From: Bacteroidota bacterium
GTDB lineage: Bacteria; Bacteroidota; Ignavibacteria; Ignavibacteriales; Ignavibacteriaceae
Direction: 5' to 3'
Assembly: GCA_021796135.1 (NCBI GenBank)
Contig: JAJYOQ010000169.1
Location: 1-8,257, forward strand
Length of the DNA stretch: 8,257 bases
The notes under the pieces were generated by a model. That model worked only from the letters and a program-made list of their open reading frames with translations, was not told the origin of the DNA and searched no databases. Numbering within the stretch: position 1 is the stretch's first letter; every line of letters begins with the position of its first letter. The position numbers and the translations under genes are program-made. Of the stretch, positions 1 to 7,306 are shown piece after piece.

Positions 1-1
1 T

Positions 2-358
2 TTTAAAACATTGCCTCAGGATATAATAGATGCAGCAAGAATAGACGGGTGCGGAGAACTGGAAATAATTTTTAGAATACTTTGGCCGAACTCAATTCCG
101 GCAATTGTTACTATCGGGATAATAACTTTTATGGCATCCTGGAATGAAGTTCTTTGGCCTTTAATAGTAATTAGGAATGAACATTTAATGACAATGCCGC
201 AGGTAGTCACCTTATTTGCAGTCGGAGGCGCCGCCGATTCTCAGTTGGGAGTTAAACTTGCGGCTGCGACTCTTCTTGCCTTACCAATAATCTTAGCTTA
301 TTTGTTCTTCCAAAAGTATTTTATTCAAAGTATGGCATCCACAGGAATTAAGGAATAA
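2..358 (+). CDS. Sugar ABC transporter permease, MalG-like (CUT1), 3' fragment
   Basis: Inner-membrane permease subunit of a binding-protein-dependent carbohydrate importer. Only the last 118 residues are in the window; the frame is open from base 2, so the TTG at 11 is internal and the true start lies upstream. The visible part opens with the cytoplasmic EAA loop that docks on the ATPase (AARIDGCGE at fragment residues 11-19, then the conserved proline of ILWP at 29). Two hydrophobic membrane segments follow, about 33-57 (with SWNEVLWPL) and 85-105. The C-terminus, KYFIQSMASTGIKE, is typical of MalG/LacG-type permeases, which usually end in a similar YF-(I/V)-Q-G-(L/M)-T-x-G-(A/I)-K tail and are about 270-290 residues long. 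The partner permease and binding protein would be expected just upstream. It lies 11 bases before two GH130 genes and in the same orientation, so mannose-containing oligosaccharides are the likely cargo; that is inference from context only. Confidence 0.9.
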   Translation, partial: FKTLPQDIIDAARIDGCGELEIIFRILWPNSIPAIVTIGIITFMASWNEVLWPLIVIRNEHLMTMPQVVTLFAVGGAADSQLGVKLAAATLLALPIILAYLFFQKYFIQSMASTGIKE

Positions 359-362
359 GGAA
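357..362 (+). promoter_or_regulatory. Ribosome binding site of the first GH130 gene
   Basis: AAGGAA, 7 bases before the ATG at 370 and overlapping the TAA stop of the permease gene (356-358). A second AAGGAA sits at 350-355 inside the end of the permease gene. The overlap suggests translational coupling of the two genes. Confidence 0.55.
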
Positions 363-369
363 ATATATT

Positions 370-1797
370 ATGCTAGTTAAACGTCTTCAAACAAAAATTA
401 AATCAGATCCCAAAAAAGTCATTCTTCAATATTTTAATGTGGGTAATCCAAATAGAATTCATAATGTACTGCATAGAATCAATTTATTATCTGACAGTGA
501 TCTCCAAAATGAATTATTCGATATTGAAAAAAGGTTTGAAGGAAGGCACAAATTCTTCAATGATATTCTCTACAATAATTTTTTAAAAGTGGAAAAATAT
601 ATTGATAATCCTGAAAAAATTAGTAAAGAAAAAAAAATGGTCATTGGAGCATATTTTTCAAAGGAATATTCAATTGAAGCAGCTTCGCTATTCAATCCAT
701 CAATTGTATTGCATCCTGATCAAAGCAAATTAAAACCCAAAACCTCAAGGTTTATTTTGAGTCTTAGAGCCACTGGTGAAGGGCATATTTCATCAATTGA
801 ATTTAAGACAGGTATAATTGACGAAAGAAATGAAATTATATTTGACAAGGAATCAAGATTCTCAACTTTACCTGAAAATGATAATACAAAAATATTTAAT
901 CGAAAGTTCATTAAAGAAAATATAAAATTAGCGAATAATGATTTCCTCCAAAAATTTCCGGAGACATTTACTTACGAAGAGGCAGAAAACATTATAAATA
1001 AATTTAGTCCTGAGGATTATTTAAAATATGAGCATCAAATAGAGAATATACTGGATATTATTGATTCTAATTATAAAATCAGGTTTTCCCATGAATCTGA
1101 TTTAAATGAGCGTGTAATTTTTCCGCTTTCAAAAATGGAATCACATGGACTTGAAGATCTTAGATTAGTTAGATTCTCTGAAAATATCGGCGATAATATT
1201 TATTATGGAACATATACGGCATATGATGGTCATAAGTTTCGCACTCAATTATTAGAGACACAGGATTTTAATGAATTTGAAATTCATACTCTCCACGGAG
1301 CTGCCATTCAGGACAAAGGAATGGCATTATTTCCAAGAAAAATTAACGGAAAATATGTTATTACTTCACGACAAGGTGGAGAAAACATGCAAATAATGTA
1401 TTCAGATGACCTTTATAAATGGGAAAAATTTGAACAGCTTCAAACTCCAAAAGAGTCATGGCAATTTGTGCAGCTGGGCAATTGCGGATCTCCTATTGAG
1501 ACTGAAGAAGGCTGGCTTTTAATAACACATGCAGTAGGAAAGTTTAGGGAATATTCGATTGGCGCTCTTCTTCTTGATTTAGATAATCCTTCAAAGATTA
1601 TCGGTAATCTTAAGTATCCTCTGCTTCAACCGAATGATGAGGAAAGAGAAGGGTATGTCCCAAATGTTCTTTACTCTTGCGGTTCGCTAGTGCATAATGA
1701 AAATCTGATTATTCCTTATGCAATGTCAGATTCATATACTGGCTTTGCAAATGTAAAATTGTCTGACTTAACTGAAATGATAAAAAATGGTAATTAA
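370..1797 (+). CDS. Long GH130-family protein (beta-mannoside phosphorylase or hydrolase)
   Basis: A 475-residue member of glycoside hydrolase family 130 (COG2152), a five-bladed beta-propeller family acting on beta-mannosides. No signal peptide, so cytoplasmic. Residues 1-90 form a charged helical extension absent from the ~300-residue enzymes. The propeller begins at LFNPS (107-111) and SLRATGEGHISS (131-142). It is interrupted by a roughly 90-residue charged insertion (about 150-245) before GLEDLR (260-265), whose D263 is the expected catalytic acid. ALFPRKINGKY (319-329), SRQGG (333-337), GWLLITHAVG (381-390) and EREGYVPNV (425-433) are further family signatures. Aligning by these motifs with Uhgb_MP as I recall it, the phosphate-binding Arg/Arg/Lys/His positions read K316, R334, Q368 and H387. 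The lysine is thus replaced by glutamine, so phosphorolysis is uncertain and hydrolysis is possible. Start chosen at 370 for its Shine-Dalgarno site and the family-typical N-terminus. Family assignment is firm; substrate is not known. Confidence 0.88.
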   Translation: MLVKRLQTKIKSDPKKVILQYFNVGNPNRIHNVLHRINLLSDSDLQNELFDIEKRFEGRHKFFNDILYNNFLKVEKYIDNPEKISKEKKMVIGAYFSKEYSIEAASLFNPSIVLHPDQSKLKPKTSRFILSLRATGEGHISSIEFKTGIIDERNEIIFDKESRFSTLPENDNTKIFNRKFIKENIKLANNDFLQKFPETFTYEEAENIINKFSPEDYLKYEHQIENILDIIDSNYKIRFSHESDLNERVIFPLSKMESHGLEDLRLVRFSENIGDNIYYGTYTAYDGHKFRTQLLETQDFNEFEIHTLHGAAIQDKGMALFPRKINGKYVITSRQGGENMQIMYSDDLYKWEKFEQLQTPKESWQFVQLGNCGSPIETEEGWLLITHAVGKFREYSIGALLLDLDNPSKIIGNLKYPLLQPNDEEREGYVPNVLYSCGSLVHNENLIIPYAMSDSYTGFANVKLSDLTEMIKNGN

Positions 1798-1824
1798 AAT
1801 AAATAATGTTGTAAAAAAAAATAT

Positions 1825-1830
1825 GGAGGG
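1825..1830 (+). promoter_or_regulatory. Strong Shine-Dalgarno site of the second GH130 gene
   Basis: GGAGGG placed 6 bases before the ATG at 1837, and preceded by a run of nine A (1813-1821) that would keep the site unstructured. It is clearly the best ribosome binding site in the window, so this phosphorylase may be translated more strongly than its neighbours. It decides the start at 1837. Confidence 0.7.
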
Positions 1831-1836
1831 TAAGCA

Positions 1837-2739
1837 ATGAAAATTAATAAATTTACTGATAATCCAATTTTGACTGTAAAAGATGTTCCTTTTAGGGTAA
1901 ATAGCATTTTTAATCCGGGGGCAATAAAAATTGGTAATGAATATATACTATTATGCAGAGCCGAGATGCCTAACGGAAGATCTTCTTTTGTTATCGCTAA
2001 AAGTAAAGACGGTAAAAAGTTCATTGTTGATGATAAACCCTGTTTAACTCCGGCAGATCACTCTGATTTTCTAAAATATGTAGAATGGGGAATTGAAGAT
2101 GTAAGAATTTCAAAAATTGATTTAAAATATTATCTGACATATACAGGTTATTCAAAATATATGCCGGTAGTTATTTTATCCGAAACTGAGGACTTTAAAA
2201 AATATAAAACTTATGGTCCTATTAATGTCCCCTCAAATAAAGACTGTGCATTATTTCCCGAAAAGATAAATGGTTACTATTGGAAAGTTGACCGACCTTC
2301 AGGTGATAACCGCAGAGATATTTGGATTAGTAAGAGCCCTGATTTAATTCACTGGGGGAGCTATCAGTTCTTAATGGAGCCGCAAAATGGTACCTGGGAA
2401 TCGGATAAAATAGGTATCTCTACTCCTTTTGTGAAAACTTCAAAAGGCTGGTTAGCCTTATATCATGGTGTCAGAGGATTTGGCATAACTTCAATTTATA
2501 AGATCGGTGTAGTATTGCTCGATCTTGAAAAGCCATGGATAGTTAGGGGCAGAAGTAGTGAACCTTTAATTTCTCCGGAAATGGATTACGAAAGAATTGG
2601 TGATGTTAATAATGTAGTTTTTACAAACGGATGGATAATAGAAGATAACGGAGAAGTTAAAATATATTATTCGGGCGCTGATACGAATATTTGTCTGGCT
2701 GAAACAAATTTGGATTTTCTTCTATCACAGTGTAAATAA
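1837..2739 (+). CDS. GH130 beta-mannoside phosphorylase (compact form)
   Basis: A 300-residue GH130 enzyme of the usual single-domain length with no signal peptide, so cytoplasmic. Members split beta-mannosyl bonds with inorganic phosphate, giving alpha-mannose 1-phosphate and saving energy compared with hydrolysis. Family marks in order: FNPGA (25-29), LLCRAE (38-43), GIEDVR (85-90, D88 the likely catalytic acid), ALFPEKING (138-146), DRPSG (152-156), SPDLIHWG (167-174), GWLALYHGV (204-212), GDVNNVVF (255-262) and YYSGADT (277-283). By spacing, the phosphate pocket of characterised phosphorylases (Arg, Arg, Lys, His) corresponds to K135, R153, K191 and H210: one conservative Arg-to-Lys change and the other three retained. 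This supports a true phosphorylase, unlike the longer paralogue 39 bases upstream. Whether it cuts beta-1,4-mannosyl-glucose, Man-beta-1,4-GlcNAc, mannobiose or beta-1,2 mannosides cannot be told from the sequence. Confidence 0.92.
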   Translation: MKINKFTDNPILTVKDVPFRVNSIFNPGAIKIGNEYILLCRAEMPNGRSSFVIAKSKDGKKFIVDDKPCLTPADHSDFLKYVEWGIEDVRISKIDLKYYLTYTGYSKYMPVVILSETEDFKKYKTYGPINVPSNKDCALFPEKINGYYWKVDRPSGDNRRDIWISKSPDLIHWGSYQFLMEPQNGTWESDKIGISTPFVKTSKGWLALYHGVRGFGITSIYKIGVVLLDLEKPWIVRGRSSEPLISPEMDYERIGDVNNVVFTNGWIIEDNGEVKIYYSGADTNICLAETNLDFLLSQCK

Positions 2740-2761
2740 ATTAATTATTTAAAATATAATC

Positions 2762-4075
2762 ATGAAAACAACTAAAATTTTACTCATATTCATAATTGCA
2801 ATTATTCCTTTATTTGCAAAACCTGTATTACTAAAAAGCAAAAGTGAAATTAGATCGCTTGTAAATACATCTCATTTGGATAATCTCTATCAAGAAATTA
2901 CTATTGACGGAAAACAAATGGGTATAGTCCATATTTATGCGAATTATCCGGACTACAAATATGTTGATGCCCCGGGCGAAGGAATTGCCTGCATTGATGA
3001 TGCCGCACGTGCTGCTATTTTTTATATGAATTATTACGAAATTAATCACAACTTTGCTTATTTAAACAAAGCGAAAATGCTGACTAAATTTATGTTTTTT
3101 ATGCAGTCAGGAAGCGGTTTTTTTTACAATTTTATTTTCAGTGATTATAAAATAAATAAAACATACAAAACTAGTATTGCACAGCCAAATTGGTGGAGTT
3201 GGCGCGCAATTTGGGAACTATCTGAAGCATATAATTTTTTCCTTAAATATGATAAATCTTTCGCATTAGTAATTTATCCAATTTTAAATAAATCTATTAA
3301 TTCAACTGTTCGATGGCTTAAAGAGAATAAATCTGATAATGTGCAGGAGTTCGGAGGATTTAAAATACCTTCTTGGCTTCCATATGAAAATGCTTCGGAT
3401 CAGGCTGCTGTTATTATTAAAGGATTCTTAGGATATTATAAAACAATAAAAGATCCTGAAGTTAAAAAGGAAGTAATCCGGCTTTCTAAAGGTATTGAAA
3501 AAATGCAAGCCGGGAATGTCGCAACTTTGCCTTATTATGCTTTTTTAAGCTGGGAGAACACATGGCATTTGTGGGGCAATAATCAGGCAGAGGCGTTAAT
3601 TGACGCAGGTAAAATTCTCGATAATCAAAACTTCATTAAGGCAGCTCAAAATGAAGTTCTGAATTTTTATCCTTACCTTATTAGAAATAATTATATGAGC
3701 AATTTTACTGTTGTACATAAAGACAATAAGCCAATATATTCAGATAGCCTGAAATATGGTCAAATAGCTTATGGTATCAGTCCTATGGTTCTTGCAAGCT
3801 GCGAATTGTACAATAAAACTAAAAATATTCAGTCTGCTAAAATTGCAGGGTCATTAGGTTGCTGGTTCTTTGGAGAAAATCCTGCCGGAAAACAAATTTA
3901 TAATATTAAAACAGGCGTTTGTTATGACGGTATTAACAATGCAAATGAGATTAATATGAATAGCGGAGCTGAATCAACCATTGAAGCTTTGTTTTCTATG
4001 CTTGCCATAGAACGAAATCCGGTTGCAAAAAAAATAGTGTGGAATTATTATGACAAACATATCTTAAACCATTAA
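2762..4075 (+). CDS. Exported helical protein, probable alpha/alpha-toroid glycan-active enzyme, family unknown
   Basis: 437 residues that I cannot assign to a named family. A signal peptide is visible: lysines at 2 and 5, hydrophobic core about 6-18, likely cut after LFA (19). There is no lipobox cysteine and no C-terminal T9SS domain, so a periplasmic location is likely. The mature part looks almost wholly alpha-helical with regularly spaced aromatic helices, such as NWWSWRAIWELSEAY (143-157) and WENTWHLWGNNQAEAL (264-279), as in six-hairpin (alpha/alpha) toroid glycosidases. Conserved-looking polar patches are APGEGIACIDDAARAA (70-85, acidic pair D79/D80), FGENPAGKQ (370-378) and NMNSGAESTIEAL (398-410, E404). 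The GENPxG...DG...NSGAEST tail faintly recalls the end of GH9 domains and of helical domains attached to some GT4 glycosyltransferases; this is from memory. Placed 22 bases after the GH130 gene and 22 before another exported protein, it may be a mannan-processing hydrolase or lyase. No clear Shine-Dalgarno site; start chosen because it gives the signal peptide. Confidence 0.72.
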   Translation: MKTTKILLIFIIAIIPLFAKPVLLKSKSEIRSLVNTSHLDNLYQEITIDGKQMGIVHIYANYPDYKYVDAPGEGIACIDDAARAAIFYMNYYEINHNFAYLNKAKMLTKFMFFMQSGSGFFYNFIFSDYKINKTYKTSIAQPNWWSWRAIWELSEAYNFFLKYDKSFALVIYPILNKSINSTVRWLKENKSDNVQEFGGFKIPSWLPYENASDQAAVIIKGFLGYYKTIKDPEVKKEVIRLSKGIEKMQAGNVATLPYYAFLSWENTWHLWGNNQAEALIDAGKILDNQNFIKAAQNEVLNFYPYLIRNNYMSNFTVVHKDNKPIYSDSLKYGQIAYGISPMVLASCELYNKTKNIQSAKIAGSLGCWFFGENPAGKQIYNIKTGVCYDGINNANEINMNSGAESTIEALFSMLAIERNPVAKKIVWNYYDKHILNH

Positions 4076-4097
4076 TGGTATAACTGAATTAATTAGA

Positions 4098-7000
4098 ATG
4101 AAAAACCAATTTAAATATCAAAATTACATAAACATTTTTTTTATAATAATTTTTCTGATTATGAATAAAGATAGTTATTCTCAACAAATAAATATTGCGC
4201 AAATAGATAGTATGCCGAATCTACCTTCTCCTTACTTAATGCGTAATTGGAAAGAGGTAACTCTTGGTTATGATTCATTAGTTTTTAATTTAAATGCCAC
4301 CGGACAATATCTTCCTTTAATCTGGACTGATAATAGCGCTCAAAATTATTCCGGTCCAAGATTCGGGCTTCATACTGTTGTCGGAACAAAAGTTCCGCTT
4401 TCAGCAGAAGCAATAAATTGCATCCCTGCAATTGTAGGAGCATCTTTAATTGGTATAGATAAGTCAAATCAAAATGGATATAATTGGGTATCTATGTGTC
4501 AGGAATGGTTTAATAAGGCAAATGGGCAAAATGTATATAAAAACCAAGCGAGTGATTTGACCAATGATGATTGGTGGTATGAAACTATGCCGAATGTTTT
4601 TTTCTATCAGCTATATTCTTTATATCCGAATGTCGGCGATTTTCATAATCAATTTATAAGCGTAGCGGATCAATGGCTTAAATCTGTTTATGCTATGGGA
4701 GGCAGCACTACACCTTGGCAAATACCGAATATGGATCATCGAGGATGGGATATATTATCTATGACTCCTACCGATGCTACTCCTCATGAGCCTGAGGCGT
4801 CAGGCGCAATTGCTTGGCTGCTTTATAACGCATATAAAAAAACAGGAAATGACAAATATCGAATAGGTGCTGAGCTATCGATGGAATTTTTAAATAATTG
4901 GAGTAATAATCCTGCCTATGAGATTCAATTACCTTATGGAGTATACACCGCCGCCAGGATGAATGCTGAACTTGGGACTAATTATGATATTGTGAAAATG
5001 ATTAATTGGTGTTTCAATATTACATCACTTAGAAATTGGGGCGTAATGTCAAATATTAGTTATCCAAATTATGCGACTTGGGGACAGTATGACTGCGATG
5101 GTTTGGTCGGTGAAATCAATTATAGTAATAATTATGCTTTTGTTATGAATGGTTATGAGCAGGTAGGCGCATTAGTACCAATGGTTAGGTACGATTCTAG
5201 GTTTGCACGAGCAATCGGCAAGTGGGTTCTAAATGTCGCAAACGCATCACGTCTTTTTTATCCAAAGTATTTACCTTCATCTAATCAAGATGCTGCAAGT
5301 AAAAGCTGGGCAGATCAATATGATACGAATTCCTATATTGCACACGAAGCTATGCATCAATATTCCTTAAATTCAAGCTCAATTTCTCCGTTTGCTTCTG
5401 GTGATGCTGAAAGCGGCGGCTGGGGTTTGACAAATTTAGCTTTATACGGATCCTCGCATGTCGGAATTTTGGGCGGAATTATTGACACAACAAATGTAGA
5501 AGGAATATTACAGCTTAATGTTTTGAAAACTGATTATTTCCATGATAAGGCTTATCCAACATTCTTATATTTTAATCCTTATAATACAGATAAATCTGTC
5601 AATATAAATGTAGGCAATAATTCGGTAGATATATATGACGTTGTTTCAAAGGCTTTTATCCTTAAAGGAGTTTCAGGATCAACTAATATCATAGTGCCTG
5701 CAAATTCAGCTGTGCTGGCTGTTTATACTCCTGCAGGAGGAACTCAGTCTTATAATTTGAAACAATTCTTGGTAGACGGAGTCGTAGTCGATTATCAGTC
5801 AAACAATCCTGTAAATAATTATCCTCCGCGAATAAAATCATTATCTCCGAAGTCCTCATCGATTTTAATTGGAGACACTGTACAAGTTTATTGCACAGCT
5901 ATTGATTTAAATAATGATTCAATTATATATTCATGGCATGCTTCCCGGGGTTCTATCATCGGAAGTAATAATCAAATTAATTGGATTGCTCCTGATTCCA
6001 CCGGCATTTATGTAATTAATTGCAAAGTGACGGACGCATTGGGATTAGTTGATTCGGCAAGTGATTCTATTAGTGTAGTGAAGTCATTTTATCATTTGCC
6101 GGTAATAAATAGTATTTCAGCATTTCCTCGAAAAATAAATATTGATTCAACTTCTGTTTTAAAATGTTTTGCTGCAGACAGCAGCAATTATACTTTGTCA
6201 TATTCCTGGTATTCACCTTACGGAGTTTTTACAGGCAATGGCTCATCTGTTGTATGGACCGCTCCGCATAATACCGGCAATTATTATTTAGGATGTACAG
6301 TCTCCGATGGTCAAGGGGGAATTGTTAAAGATAGTATTGAAGTTGAAGTAAGAGACTTATCAATTGTGCAGACCGGCAACTTGATGGCATATTATCCTTT
6401 TGACGGGAATGCTAATGATATAAGCGGAAATAATAATAATGGTACTGTCTATGGAGCTTCCTCAGTCCCTGATCGTTTTGGTAATTCAAATGGCGCTTAT
6501 TATTTTGACGGCAAAACTAATTACATTCTCGTCCCTTCAACAACAAGTTTAAATTTTCAAAATGCGATTACAATTAATTTCTGGATGAAAATTTCTTCTT
6601 TTAATGGAAATGAGCAATATGTAATATCCCAGGGTAGTTACAACAACAGATTAAAAATTTCAATAATACCTAGTAACCTTCTGAGATGGACAATAAAAAC
6701 AAACAGTTCACTTAATAACGGAATCATTGATCTTGATTCTGAAACAAAGTTAATTGCTGATAGCCTTTACAATGTTACTGCGATTTATAGCGGTTCAGAT
6801 TATGAAATTTATATAAACGGGAACCTTGATTCATTTTCTTCCTGGTCTGGTTCTATTCAAACAACAAATATTGGTATGACATTCGGTCAGATGCTTCCCA
6901 CAGATCAAAATTATAATTATAATGGAATTCTCGATGATATTAGAATATATAATTATGCGCTCTCACCAAAAGAGATTTTAAATTTATATACACCGAATAC

Positions 7001-7298
7001 AACCGGGATTGATTCTAAATCAAATATGATTCCTTCGGAAAACTCACTTTCGCAGAATTATCCAAATCCCTTCAATCCCAGCACAATAATTTCATTTACG
7101 TTAAACAAAAGTTCAAATATTAAATTAGATATTTATAATATCCTTGGTCAACGGGTTATAATTCTTGCAGATGGATATTTCAATAGCGGAGATCATTCAA
7201 TTAGCTGGAATGCATCAGCATATCCAAGCGGAGTTTATTATTATGAATTAAAGACGGACTCCCAAAGATTTATTAAAAAAATGATATTAATTAAATAG
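4098..7298 (+). CDS. Large T9SS-exported multidomain protein: unknown catalytic-like domain, two Ig-like domains, LamG, sorting domain
   Basis: 1066 residues, outside the cell or on its surface. Order: signal peptide (hydrophobic 11-22, cut near SYS|QQ at 28); uncharacterised tryptophan-rich domain about 35-480, probably mostly helical; beta-rich module about 485-545 ending in PANSAVLAVYTPAG; two Ig/PKD-like domains (576-660 and 668-750) sharing W-x-A-P-x-x-T-G at W629 and W720; LamG/concanavalin-like lectin domain (762-965, LDDIRIYNYAL at 945-955); T9SS type A sorting domain (980-1066, NYPNPFNPST from 987, ILGQRV, SGVYYYEL). The helical domain plus following beta-module is the layout of many (alpha/alpha)6 glycosidases and polysaccharide lyases. 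Acidic candidates sit in NDDWW (156-160), HEPEASGAIAW (230-240), YDCDGLVGE (331-339) and IAHEAMHQ (414-421). The Ig and LamG parts probably bind or present glycan. Its position between GH130 and GH2 genes suggests it is the extracellular depolymerase or a binding protein for the imported mannoside. Function of the N-terminal domain is unknown; the export call is strong. Confidence 0.85.
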   Translation: MKNQFKYQNYINIFFIIIFLIMNKDSYSQQINIAQIDSMPNLPSPYLMRNWKEVTLGYDSLVFNLNATGQYLPLIWTDNSAQNYSGPRFGLHTVVGTKVPLSAEAINCIPAIVGASLIGIDKSNQNGYNWVSMCQEWFNKANGQNVYKNQASDLTNDDWWYETMPNVFFYQLYSLYPNVGDFHNQFISVADQWLKSVYAMGGSTTPWQIPNMDHRGWDILSMTPTDATPHEPEASGAIAWLLYNAYKKTGNDKYRIGAELSMEFLNNWSNNPAYEIQLPYGVYTAARMNAELGTNYDIVKMINWCFNITSLRNWGVMSNISYPNYATWGQYDCDGLVGEINYSNNYAFVMNGYEQVGALVPMVRYDSRFARAIGKWVLNVANASRLFYPKYLPSSNQDAASKSWADQYDTNSYIAHEAMHQYSLNSSSISPFASGDAESGGWGLTNLALYGSSHVGILGGIIDTTNVEGILQLNVLKTDYFHDKAYPTFLYFNPYNTDKSVNINVGNNSVDIYDVVSKAFILKGVSGSTNIIVPANSAVLAVYTPAGGTQSYNLKQFLVDGVVVDYQSNNPVNNYPPRIKSLSPKSSSILIGDTVQVYCTAIDLNNDSIIYSWHASRGSIIGSNNQINWIAPDSTGIYVINCKVTDALGLVDSASDSISVVKSFYHLPVINSISAFPRKINIDSTSVLKCFAADSSNYTLSYSWYSPYGVFTGNGSSVVWTAPHNTGNYYLGCTVSDGQGGIVKDSIEVEVRDLSIVQTGNLMAYYPFDGNANDISGNNNNGTVYGASSVPDRFGNSNGAYYFDGKTNYILVPSTTSLNFQNAITINFWMKISSFNGNEQYVISQGSYNNRLKISIIPSNLLRWTIKTNSSLNNGIIDLDSETKLIADSLYNVTAIYSGSDYEIYINGNLDSFSSWSGSIQTTNIGMTFGQMLPTDQNYNYNGILDDIRIYNYALSPKEILNLYTPNTTGIDSKSNMIPSENSLSQNYPNPFNPSTIISFTLNKSSNIKLDIYNILGQRVIILADGYFNSGDHSISWNASAYPSGVYYYELKTDSQRFIKKMILIK

Positions 7299-7306
7299 GC
7301 GTTTTA

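Noticed and set aside
11..13. TTG at 11 as the true start of the permease
   Set aside because: The frame is open upstream to base 2 and the EAA loop follows at once, so several membrane segments must precede it outside the window.
16..2024. Open frames on the minus strand inside the permease and GH130 genes (16-210, 720-911, 1794-2024)
   Set aside because: They are short, lie opposite well-supported coding frames, and their translations show no domain or family feature.
1837..2739. GH43 or GH32 as an alternative for the compact propeller enzyme
   Set aside because: GIEDVR, ALFPEKING and GWLALYHGV are specific to GH130, and the GH43/GH32 catalytic motifs are absent.
2755..2760. TATAAT just before the gene at 2762 as a possible promoter
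   Set aside because: It lies one base from the start codon, leaves no room for a leader, lacks a -35 partner, and such words are common in AT-rich DNA; the Bacteroidota-type -7 box is also not present.
2762..4075. Assignment of the exported helical protein to GH76 or GH125 (alpha-mannan enzymes)
   Set aside because: It has an Asp-Asp pair and a toroid-like pattern, but the surrounding motifs do not match those families as I know them, and the neighbours point to beta-mannosides.
2831..4467. Minus-strand open frames at 2831-3049 and 4285-4467
   Set aside because: They are antisense shadows of the two exported-protein genes, with no ribosome site and no recognisable product.
7299..7306. Terminator between the large exported protein and the GH2 gene
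   Set aside because: Only eight bases with no inverted repeat; the genes look co-transcribed.
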